Shown: piece by piece, positions 1 to 6,588 of the stretch
Layout of the letters: each line of letters starts with the position of its first letter
How positions within the stretch are numbered: position 1 is the stretch's first letter
Assembly: GCF_000186865.1 (NCBI RefSeq)
Contig: NW_008705667.1
Coordinates: 1-10,654 of the forward strand
DNA length: 10,654 nt
Direction: 5' to 3'
Source: Aureococcus anophagefferens
Taxonomy: Eukaryota; Sar; Pelagophyceae; Pelagomonadales; Pelagomonadaceae
Program-made: the position numbers and the translations under genes
Notes under the pieces: model-generated
Seen by the model: only the letters and a program-made list of their open reading frames with translations
What the model was told of the DNA's origin: nothing
The model's database searches: none

Positions 1-1616
1 GTGCGCGCGTCGCTGAACGCGGGCACGGCGGCGCTCGTGGCCGCGGGAAACTGCGGCATCGGCAGCGACGCGCTGCTGAGCGTGCGGCGCACGGCGAAGC
101 GGTGCCGCTACCCGAACCTGCCGACGGCGCCGGGCGCGTGCAAGTTCAACCTGCTCCACGGCGTGTCCTACGTGCCGCGCCGGGCCTGGCTCGACGCCGT
201 CGCCAACGTCTCCGTGGACACCTGGCGGCGCGACAAGGCGAAGCTCTTCGCGGTCTGGCGGGACCTCGAGGCGTGCGCGGCGTCGAAGAACTGCGGCGAC
301 GCGCCCGAGCCGAACTTGATCGCGCTGCCGAACCACGGCGTCGCGTCGGGCCTCAAGCACGCGCTGGCGTCGGCCTGGCGGAGCTTTTTAGCAGGCGTGC
401 CCGTCGCCTACGCGTCGGGGAGGGAGAAGTGGCTCTGGGCCGACGACGCGTGCGGCGGCGCCGCGCAGAGCTGCTTCCTACGACGGCTTCCGGACGCCCC
501 CGCGGATCCCGAGGCGACGGTGACGCTGCGCTGGGACGACGGCGAGCCGGACCGCATCCGCGACACGCTCTGGCGCGCGCCCCACTTCAACTCGACGGCC
601 GCGCGCCACGGCCAGTCGCGGTTCGATCCTACCTTCGGCGAGTGGTTTCTGAAGAAGCACGGCTCCCTGGCGCTCATGGCCGCCGTCGCCGACTACTTCG
701 TCGAGGACCTCGACGTCGTCGAGGCAAAGCTGACGCCGCTCCTCCCCGCGGCCTTCTTCCCCGCGAAGTCGCCGGCGGCGCCGCGGTGCGTCGCCGTCCA
801 CGTGCGGCACGGCGACTCGTGCGGGCGCGCGTCCGGCTACGCGAAGCTCGGCAAGCACGCCTACGCGCGGCGGCGGAGCTGCCCGCCCCTGCGGGACTAC
901 CTCGGCGCCGCGGCGCACCTCGCGGCGGCGACGGGTTTTAGGGATCTCTTCGTGGCGACGGACGACGTCGAGGTCGCGGAGACGGTCGGGCCCCTCGCGG
1001 CGAACCTGGGCCTGCGCGCGCGCCTCCTCCCCATCAACCGGACCAAGTACGGCGAGGGCAACGCCCAGGGCGCGAACCGCCACGCGGACCTCATCGAGGA
1101 GCGCGGCGACCTCGATCGCGCCGTCGCCGCGCGCGAGGTCTACGCGGACGTGTTGGGCTTGGCGCGCTGCGACGCGATCGTCGGGCCCTTCCACTCGACC
1201 ATGGACCTGTTGGTGTTCGAGCTGCAGACGGCGCGCCTCGGGTGCGTTCGCTTCTATTCGCGCGCGCGCGGGAAGACGACTCGTAGGCGGCCGCCGCCGT
1301 TCATCTCCATGGACGACCCCTGGTGCAGCGACGACCCGGCGAACGCGAACAACTTCTGCCCGGACTACGTACCCGCGATGGCGCGCACGCGCCGGCGTCC
1401 CGTGGCCGTGAGAGATTTTGACCGAGAGAACGATAAAACATCGTCACCGTCGCGCGCGTAGGCAAGCGCGCGGACCAGCGGCCCAATGGCCGCGTCACAA
1501 AGCTCCGCGAGCTCAAGAAGATGGCGGACCTCCACCTCATCTCCTACGCCGGGTACGAGAAGGCGAAGGACGGCATCCTGCGGGCCATGTCCGACGGGAC
1601 CTTTAACGACGGTTAG
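1..1616 (+). CDS. GT23/NodZ-FUT8-like fucosyltransferase, 5'-partial, two exons
   Basis: Probable GDP-fucose-dependent glycosyltransferase, expected to act in the Golgi or secretory route. The frame is open from base 1 and the first codon (GTG) is not a credible start, so the N-terminus lies outside the window. Proposed exons are <1-1396 and 1462-1616, giving 516 residues visible. Seen: a nucleotide-sugar binding motif HVRHGD at residues 267-272, corresponding to the HxRRxD motif of alpha-1,6-fucosyltransferases but with His for the second Arg; VATDD ending at residue 322; and CDAIVGPFHSTMDLLVFELQ from residue 390, matching the late C-terminal motif of FUT8/NodZ enzymes. Potential N-glycosylation sites and many cysteines suit a luminal enzyme. 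Without splicing, the frame ends at a TAG (1459-1461) that is itself the acceptor. With splicing, a lysine-rich tail of about 50 residues with G/C-ending codons follows. The fold assignment is fairly sure; the sugar and acceptor are not known. Confidence 0.72.
1397..1461 (+). mobile_element. Introner-like intron in the fucosyltransferase-like gene (copy A)
   Basis: A 65-nt intron, GTCCCG...GCGTAG, phase 1, is inferred because it joins the upstream frame to a well-biased downstream frame (1464-1616). It is about three-quarters identical to the intron at 4401-4466 of an unrelated gene, with a 14-base exact core AAACATCGTCACCG. Inside it, GTGAGAG (from 1408) and ATCGTCAC (1440-1447) form imperfect inverted termini. 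An alternative pair, donor 1408 with acceptor ending at 1466, also keeps the frame but uses a CAAG acceptor and breaks the parallel with the other introns. Confidence 0.7.
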
Positions 1617-2635
1617 AACGCCCAGCCGACCTCCTGGCGCCGGTCGAAGCGCGCCTGGCGGTTCGCGTCGCCCGCGCGCTCGCGCATGTCGCTCCGCGAG
1701 AACGGCGCGGGCCCGAGGACGCCCGTGAGCTTCTGGATGTGGCGCCACTCGGCCCGGCGCCACTTGGCGCGGTCGTTCTTCGTCGCCGTTTTTCGCGTCT
1801 CCTCGTCGCCGCGGCTCGCGGCCGCCGCGACGGCCCTGGCCGCGCGCTCGCGGTGCTTCCGCCTCGCCCACCGGCGCAGCGCCGCGTAGCGCCGCATCCG
1901 CCCGAGGTACCAGCGCATGGCGAAGGAGGCGGCGGCCCGCTTCGCGCCCGCGGGCAGCGGCGCGGGCTTGTTTTCCTCGGCCTCGAGCGCCGCGAGCGCG
2001 GCGGCGACGGCCGCCTCGCGCTTCCGCGCCTTGCTCCGCGCGCGGACGCCCGCCATGCCCGTGTTTGTGACCTTGAGGCCCACGGAGCGAAACTCGTCCC
2101 AGCTGAGCATCTTGTCGCCGTCGACGTCGAGCGCGCCGAACGCGCGCACGAGGCGGTCGCGCGTGCCGTCCTCCTGCCGCACGCGGCTCGACCCGTCGAA
2201 GCCGAGCGCGCGGCCGAAGGCCGCGTCGCCGCGCAGGGCCTTGACGGCCTCGATGATGGAGATGGACCCGTCGCCGGACTTGTCCGCGGCGTCGAAGACG
2301 CGCCGGAGCTCGGCCTCGCGGACCGCGGCCACGTCCGGCGGCGGCGGCGGCGGCCTGCCCGCGTCGCGCTTCCTCGTCACGCGCGCCTCGTCGGGGATGC
2401 TCGGGGACGGCGGCTTCGCTTTTGGTGTCCGTGCGACGGGCGGCTCTTTCTTGACCTTTTTCGTGCGCTCCAGGCGGCGCCAGGACTGGTAGTTTAACCA
2501 GTGCCGCCGCTCCGCGACGCCGGGCGCCGGATTCGCCAGGTCGCGCGCGTCGAGCGTCGGTGTCTTGCTGGTCCGTTTCGGCTGCTGCTTCACGACGGTC
2601 ACGAACGGCGGCGGCGGCGGTGGAGGTGGAGCCAT
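1613..2635 (-). CDS. Proline-rich, basic EF-hand protein
   Basis: Putative calcium-binding protein of 340 residues, single exon, not recognised as a named family. The N-terminus is a run of eight prolines after the initial Met-Ala. A charged, basic linker with a second proline run follows. Two canonical 12-residue loops come next: DKSGDGSISIIE at residues 118-129 and DVDGDKMLSWDE at 170-181 (Lys in place of Gly at loop position 6). The 52-residue spacing between loops is longer than in a compact EF-hand pair. The C-terminal third is Arg/Lys/Ala-rich and probably helical, with no membrane segment. I chose the ATG at 2635 for its purine at -3 and G at +4; an in-frame ATG at 2686 would add 17 residues encoded by AT-rich codons unlike the rest. 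Its TAA overlaps the TAG of the convergent upstream gene. It could be a cytoskeletal or flagellar calcium sensor, but nothing in the sequence shows that. Confidence 0.75.
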   Translation of the reverse strand: MAPPPPPPPPFVTVVKQQPKRTSKTPTLDARDLANPAPGVAERRHWLNYQSWRRLERTKKVKKEPPVARTPKAKPPSPSIPDEARVTRKRDAGRPPPPPPDVAAVREAELRRVFDAADKSGDGSISIIEAVKALRGDAAFGRALGFDGSSRVRQEDGTRDRLVRAFGALDVDGDKMLSWDEFRSVGLKVTNTGMAGVRARSKARKREAAVAAALAALEAEENKPAPLPAGAKRAAASFAMRWYLGRMRRYAALRRWARRKHRERAARAVAAAASRGDEETRKTATKNDRAKWRRAEWRHIQKLTGVLGPAPFSRSDMRERAGDANRQARFDRRQEVGWAF

Positions 2636-2740
2636 CACCAACCGCGGGGCAGCCGTTGGGAAATGCAACATCTGAGTGCTTGACATCACATGCCATCCTG
2701 TGGCAGCTCATCGCGCCTCCCTCCGCGTCGACGACCAGCC
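2636..2740. promoter_or_regulatory. Divergent intergenic interval, EF-hand gene / QSOX
   Basis: About 105 bp separate the preferred start codons of two divergent genes, so both promoters and 5' leaders must fit here or reach into the other gene. The stretch is less GC-rich than its neighbours. It contains TGACATCA (2681-2688), one base from the palindromic TGACGTCA site bound by bZIP factors in many eukaryotes. No TATA element is evident. The promoter role is inferred from position alone. Confidence 0.4.
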
Positions 2741-4186
2741 ATGCGCCGCCTACTCTGCCTCGGCGTATTCGCGGCCGTCGACGCCCTCGGCAGCGACAAG
2801 CTCTTCCTCGGCGCGTCGGGCGTGCGCCAGCTCGACCGGTCCGGCGTGCGCGCCGTGGCCGCCAACGAGACGGACGCCGCGGGCTGGGTCGTCGCCTTCT
2901 ACGCGCCCTGGTGCGGCCACTGCCAGCACTACGCGCCGTCCTTCCGCCAGTTCGGCGCCGCGCTCGCGGCGAGCGGCGACGCTCTGCGCGCGGGCGCCGT
3001 GAGCTGCACGGCCGAGAAGAAGGCGTGCTCCGAGTTCGGCGTGAGGAGCTACCCGACGGTCAAGGCGTTCGGCGCGCTCGGGAACGACGTCGTCCTCGAC
3101 AAGCGCGCGCCGCTCCAGCTCCTGGCGACCGTGCGGAGGAAGTACCCCGGCTACCTGACGCGGGACGACGCCGCGCTGTTGAAAGAGGGCGCGGCCGCCG
3201 AGAAGGGCGGCGGGCTCCGCCGCGCCGAGGACCCGCCGCTCAAGACGCCCGGCCTCCGCGGCGCGCCGGCGCTGAGCGACGCCGCGGCGTCGCTGCGCTA
3301 CGCGCTGGAGTCGGCCGTGTTCACGGAGGGGCCCGTTTTGTCGCGCGAGCGGTTGGTGGCGCTCCGGGGCGTGCTCGCGGCCGCGTCGACGGCCCTCCCC
3401 GGCGTCGCCGTCGCGCCGGCGCTGCTGGACTGTTTAGGGGCATCGTCCGAGGGCGTGACGAGCGACGAGTGGGACGCCTGGCTGGCAAAGCCGGACGCCG
3501 TGACGTGCCGGGGGACGACGCGGCGCGCGCAGCCCAAGGCCTGGAGCGCGCGCTGCGACCCGGACGGCCGGGGCGCCGAGTCCGGCGGCACCTACACCTG
3601 CGGCCTCTGGAGCTTCTTCCACGCCGTCGTCGCGAGCGAGGCGCTGGAGCCGCGGGCCGCGCGGGCCGCGGTGCGCGCGTTCGTCGCGCACTTTTTCGGG
3701 TGCGCGGAGTGCCGGTCCCACTTCCTCGCCATGTACGACGCCTGCGACCACGGCGCCTGCGACGCCGACGGCGACGCGTCGCTGTGGCTCTGGCGCGCGC
3801 ACAACGCCGTGAACTCGCGCGTCAAGGGCGGCGGCGCGTCGGACGCGGCGGCCGCGGCGGACGCGGCCGCGGCCTGGGCCTGGCCGCCGGCGAGCGAGTG
3901 CGGCCACTGCCGCGTCGGCGATAGATGGGACGAGGCCGAGGTCGCCCGCTTCCTGCGGCGCACCTACGGCCACGCGGCGGCGCCGCCGCGGACGCCGCGG
4001 AAGGCGCCGCGCCGGCGGCGCGATCGCGCGGCGTCCGGCGCGTCGTCCGGCGCCGCGCTCGTCGCCTACGGGCTCGTGAGCGTCGCCGCCGCCTTCTCCT
4101 GCCTGCGGGCGTCGGCCTGGGCGCTGGGTCCCCGGCGCCTCCGCGCGAAGCGCCAGTACGCCGCCGTCAACGGCCACCTCGTCTAG
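2741..4186 (+). CDS. Quiescin sulfhydryl oxidase (thioredoxin + Erv/ALR domains)
   Basis: Catalyses disulfide formation in secretory proteins, passing electrons from substrate thiols through the thioredoxin domain to the FAD-bound Erv domain and then to oxygen. It has 481 residues in one exon. A short signal peptide (MRRLLCLGVFAAVDALG) starts at the chosen ATG; an in-frame ATG at 2690 would bury this signal. Thioredoxin domain: WCGHC at residues 57-61, later the cis-proline context SYPTVKAF. Erv domain: CGLWSFFH from Cys287; FFGCAEC with the FAD-proximal pair Cys321/Cys324; WLWRAHNAVN; and a last CxxC, CGHC, at 387-390. A basic linker then precedes a hydrophobic segment (GAALVAYGLVSVAAAF) that should anchor it, leaving a short tail. 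This order is the QSOX plan with a single thioredoxin module, as in plants and protists. The stop lies five bases from the stop of the convergent mutase gene. Confidence 0.93.
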   Translation: MRRLLCLGVFAAVDALGSDKLFLGASGVRQLDRSGVRAVAANETDAAGWVVAFYAPWCGHCQHYAPSFRQFGAALAASGDALRAGAVSCTAEKKACSEFGVRSYPTVKAFGALGNDVVLDKRAPLQLLATVRRKYPGYLTRDDAALLKEGAAAEKGGGLRRAEDPPLKTPGLRGAPALSDAAASLRYALESAVFTEGPVLSRERLVALRGVLAAASTALPGVAVAPALLDCLGASSEGVTSDEWDAWLAKPDAVTCRGTTRRAQPKAWSARCDPDGRGAESGGTYTCGLWSFFHAVVASEALEPRAARAAVRAFVAHFFGCAECRSHFLAMYDACDHGACDADGDASLWLWRAHNAVNSRVKGGGASDAAAAADAAAAWAWPPASECGHCRVGDRWDEAEVARFLRRTYGHAAAPPRTPRKAPRRRRDRAASGASSGAALVAYGLVSVAAAFSCLRASAWALGPRRLRAKRQYAAVNGHLV

Positions 4187-4191
4187 GACTC

Positions 4192-5406
4192 CTAACTCGC
4201 CCCGGGTCCCGCGTAGCCGCGCGTCGCGGCGTCGCCGAGGCCCACGGGCGACGGGACGAACTGGCGGCAGGCCTGCTCGGCGCGCTCCTCGAACTCCGCG
4301 AGGGAGATGGTCCCGTCGCCGTCCTCGTCCAATTCGGCCAGAATCGCGCCCGCGGACGCCGCCACGGCCACATCGTCGCCGTCCGTGATCGCCGCGAGAC
4401 CTACAACGCACGTCGGTGACGATGTTTCTTCGTTTTCCCGCCCGAAAATCGTCACGGCCGCGGGACGCCGCGCGAGGCCCGCGCGCAGTTCGTCCAGATC
4501 CAACACCCCGTCGCTATTCGCGTCCCAGGCCTCGAAGATGTTCCGCGCGAGCGTACTCACGCCGATCTTTTCCGCGAGCCGCTCGTAGTTCTCCGCCGAG
4601 AGGAGCCAGCGCGCGTGCGACCCGCCGCTCGACGATTCGAGCCGCGGCGCGAGGGGCGCGAGCGAGTCGCCGTCGAGCGCGTAGACCTACGACGTGGGCT
4701 TTTTTAACTGGTCCTCGAAGGACGTTGGACGCCGGGACGGGACGCAGGGCACGGCGTTGGGTACGAAGATCTTGGGCACGAGCGCGTCGGGCACGCCGTC
4801 CAAGGCCGCGATGAGCGCGCGGAGCGTGTTCGCGTGCGCCGCGACGAGGACGGTCCGCCCGCCGCGCACGGCCGGCGCGACGCGCTCGTCGAAGCACGCG
4901 AGCACGCGCCGCTGGCAGTCCGCGAGCGACTCCGTCGGAGGGGCTTTCGCGTCGTAATGCGGGTGCGACGCGCTCATGGCAGGAGGCGCTTCGCGCATGG
5001 ACCGGCGGATCTTCTCGAGTTCCGAAGCCGTGAGCGGTTTCTTTGTCTGCGTCGAGTGCGCGAGCGGCGTCGCGAGGAGCCCGGGGTCGTCCTTGCGGAC
5101 GCCCTGCAGCGCGCCGTAGTGCCGCTCGTTCAGGCGCGCGTCGCGCGCGACGGCCGCGCCCGGTAAGCACAGCTCCGCGGTCTTCGCGGCGCGCCGGAGC
5201 TCCGACGTGAAGGCCGCGTCGACGGCCATGGGCGGCGCCTGCGAGCGGAGCAGCGCCCCGGCGGCCGCGGCCTCGGCCTCGCCGCTCGGCGTGAGCGCCA
5301 CGTCGACCCAGCCCGTGAACCGCGCCGGGCCGAAGCCCGACGCGCCGTTCCACTCGCTCTGGCCGTGCCGCAGCAGGATGAGCCGCGACGACGCGCGCCT
5401 CATCAT
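4192..5406 (-). CDS. Phosphoglycerate mutase fused to C-terminal EF-hand pair
   Basis: Interconverts 3- and 2-phosphoglycerate (glycolysis/gluconeogenesis) through a phosphohistidine. Proposed exons on the minus strand are 5406-4744, 4686-4467 and 4400-4192, giving 363 residues. Mutase domain: LILLRHGQSEWN with catalytic His14; FTGWVDVALTPSGEAEA; FTSELRRAAKTAEL; the dPGM signature RLNERHYGALQG; VLVAAHANTLRALI with the second His (HAN, where HGN is usual). Exon 1 ends NAVPC and exon 2 begins VYALDGDSLAPLAP, matching the GIPLVYELDE-type ending of the family. Exon 2 continues without a stop into EF-hand loop DANSDGVLDLDE (276-287), and exon 3 holds DEDGDGTISLAE (319-330). Both loops have all acidic ligands. 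The start MMRR is the first in-frame ATG pair before the RHG motif; no clear organelle presequence is seen. Calcium control of the enzyme is inference; the fusion is read directly from exon 2. Confidence 0.88.
4401..4466 (-). mobile_element. Introner-like intron 2 of the mutase gene (copy B)
   Basis: A 66-nt phase-1 intron, GTCCCGCGGC...TTGTAG on the minus strand. The next exon starts GTCTCGCGGC, which repeats the first ten intron bases with one change, as a target-site duplication would. GTGACGAT/ATCGTCAC (plus-strand 4416-4423 and 4448-4455) form a perfect 8-bp inverted repeat. It is homologous to copy A at 1397-1461. Its length is a multiple of three and has no in-frame stop, so retention would only insert 22 residues between the EF-hands; splicing is supported mainly by the homology. 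Confidence 0.68.
4687..4743 (-). other. Intron 1 of the mutase gene (57 nt, phase 0)
   Basis: Runs GTCCCGTCCC...CGTCGTAG on the minus strand and restores NAVPC|VYALDGDSL, the expected mutase C-terminal strand. The last three bases, TAG, are an in-frame stop if the intron is retained. It contains the hairpin-like GTCCTTCGAGGAC and an A-rich run, but shows no clear similarity to copies A and B beyond the GTCCCG start and GTAG end. Confidence 0.82.
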
Positions 5407-5473
5407 AGATTCTTCGCCGTGGGCTGCGAGGGCGGCATCATCACGCGCGCAACATAGATTCTTCGTGGGCTGC
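5404..5473. repeat. Direct repeat containing the mutase start-codon context
   Basis: Copy 1 at 5404-5427 and copy 2 at 5453-5473 share CATAGATTCTTCG and TGGGCTGC, differing only by a 3-base insertion (CCG) in copy 1. On the minus strand the first copy ends at the mutase ATG, so the second copy places the same ATG context 49 bases upstream, where it opens a four-codon frame (5455-5441) ending in TGA. Confidence 0.8.
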
Positions 5474-5538
5474 CTGGTTTTATTAACAGCGGCAAGTACG
5501 TTTCGCTGAAGTCTCAAGAGTTTGGGGGCCTGTGGCAA
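5407..5538. promoter_or_regulatory. Divergent intergenic interval, mutase / acyltransferase
   Basis: A 132-bp interval between start codons. It holds a direct repeat and small upstream open frames on the mutase side (listed separately) and an AT-rich patch, GGTTTTATTAAC, near 5480 that could serve as a core element for either gene. The promoter role is inferred from position only. Confidence 0.4.
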
Positions 5539-6471
5539 ATGATGATGATGCGTCGAGCAATTCGCGTCGTGGCACGTCCCGCGCTCCACAAAACCGCAGT
5601 GCGCCGCGCGTCGACGCGCAGCAGAGCGCGCACCTACGCCTTCCGCGCCGCCGCGGCGCCCTACGCGCTCCTGGGCCTCGTGCCCATCACCTCGTCGACG
5701 CTGGCCGCGTACCACCTCGCCGGCGGGCGCGAGGACGAGGCGCGCGGCTGCGCTTTCTTTGCCGCGACCGGGTTCCTCTCCCTCCCTCTGTCGCTGGTCA
5801 TGTTCGCCGCGGCGCCCTTTACGTTACTCTTCGACGGGGACCGGCGGCGCGCGCCCGACTGGGTGCAGAAGGCGTGGGGCCGGCTGACGACGCGGTGCTT
5901 CTACGAGACGACGGTCGAGGGCGCCGAGAAGCTCGCGGCGCTGGAGGGCGCGGGCGCCGTCTTCGTGTCGAACCACTGCTCCTGGCTCGACATCTACGCG
6001 CTCTTCGAGCTCGACGCGCTGCCGCTAAAGATCGTCGCGAAGCGGGAGATCTTCTACATCCCCCTCTGCGGCTGGGTCATGCACCTCATCGGCCATATCC
6101 CCCTGGACCGGAGCAAGGGCGGCGCCGGCGTGCTCGCGCGCTGCGGCGAGCTCCTCGACCGGGACCAGCCCGTCTTCTTCTTCCCCGAGGGCACGCGGAG
6201 CGCGGACGGCCGGCTCCAGGCCTTCAAGCCCGGCGCCTTCGTCCTCGCGGCGCGCAAGGACGTGCCCGTCGTGCCCATCACGATCCTCGGCACGGCCGCC
6301 CTCATGCCGCCGGGCAACGAGTTCTGGCAGGGCGGCCGGCTCACAAAGGCCGGCGGCGTCACGGTCGTCGTCCACGACCCCGTCTACCCGGACCGGGCCG
6401 CGCATGACGTCGTCCTCGACCTCTCGAGCCGCGCGCGCGCCGCCATCGCCGGCGGCCTGCCGGAGCGCTAA
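5539..6471 (+). CDS. PlsC-type 1-acyl-glycerol-3-phosphate acyltransferase
   Basis: Likely transfers an acyl group to lysophosphatidate to make phosphatidate, the precursor of membrane lipids and triacylglycerol. It has 310 residues in one exon. Motif I NHCSWLD (Asn145-His146...Asp151) is the catalytic HxxxxD; KREIFYIPLCGW follows in the motif II position; FFPEGTRS (Glu217-Arg220) is motif III for glycerol-phosphate binding; VPVVPITI from 242 is motif IV. The N-terminus begins with four consecutive Met codons and an Arg-rich stretch of about 38 residues without acids, typical of a mitochondrial or plastid targeting peptide. Two hydrophobic segments follow (about 40-60 and 78-100). Any of the four ATGs could initiate; the first is used. 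Substrate (lysophosphatidate versus another lysolipid) cannot be decided from the motifs. Confidence 0.9.
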   Translation: MMMMRRAIRVVARPALHKTAVRRASTRSRARTYAFRAAAAPYALLGLVPITSSTLAAYHLAGGREDEARGCAFFAATGFLSLPLSLVMFAAAPFTLLFDGDRRRAPDWVQKAWGRLTTRCFYETTVEGAEKLAALEGAGAVFVSNHCSWLDIYALFELDALPLKIVAKREIFYIPLCGWVMHLIGHIPLDRSKGGAGVLARCGELLDRDQPVFFFPEGTRSADGRLQAFKPGAFVLAARKDVPVVPITILGTAALMPPGNEFWQGGRLTKAGGVTVVVHDPVYPDRAAHDVVLDLSSRARAAIAGGLPER

Positions 6472-6588
6472 TTGCTTCAAGTTGAACGGAAACAACGCGT
6501 GCAGCCCGTCGTCTTCCACACGATGGACGCCGTGCCCTCGAAGTAGAGTGTCGTCACCGAGTAGGCGATCCGTAGAGCGCGGAAGACG
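6472..6588. other. Intergenic leader with short uORF upstream of JmjC gene
   Basis: This 117-bp stretch between tandem genes holds a near-palindrome, TTCAAGTTGAA, just after the acyltransferase stop. It also has a seven-codon upstream frame, ATG at 6523 to TAG at 6544-6546. TCGTCACCGAGTAGGC near 6548-6563 resembles the 3' end of the introner-like copies (TCGTCACCG...GTAGGC), but no donor could be identified. Confidence 0.4.

Noticed and set aside
1408..1466. Alternative intron GTGAGA...GGCAAG in the glycosyltransferase-like gene
   Set aside because: It keeps the frame and has a better-looking donor. However, it needs a CAAG acceptor five bases beyond a good GTAG, and the homologous mutase intron would be thrown out of frame by the equivalent donor. 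It cannot be fully excluded without transcripts.
1365..2711. A 448-codon minus-strand open frame over the EF-hand gene
   Set aside because: The overlapping frame 1613-2635 has real EF-hand loops. This one is Arg/Gly/Ala repeats typical of a shadow frame.
2690..2740. Upstream ATG for QSOX
   Set aside because: It would put 17 residues with prolines and arginines before an evident signal peptide starting at 2741.
4192..4560. A separate small EF-hand gene starting at GTG 4560
   Set aside because: The frame continues upstream of 4560 without a stop to the acceptor at 4686 and joins the mutase frame. GTG initiation is not needed.
4555..4560. GTGAGT on the minus strand as a splice donor
   Set aside because: It looks canonical, but the coding frame runs through it directly into an intact EF-hand with normal codon use, so no intron is required.
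5407..5715. N-terminal extension of the mutase upstream of MMRR
   Set aside because: The frame is open, but it crosses the divergent promoter and the start of the acyltransferase gene, its residues are low-complexity, and the RHG motif lies at the expected distance from 5406.
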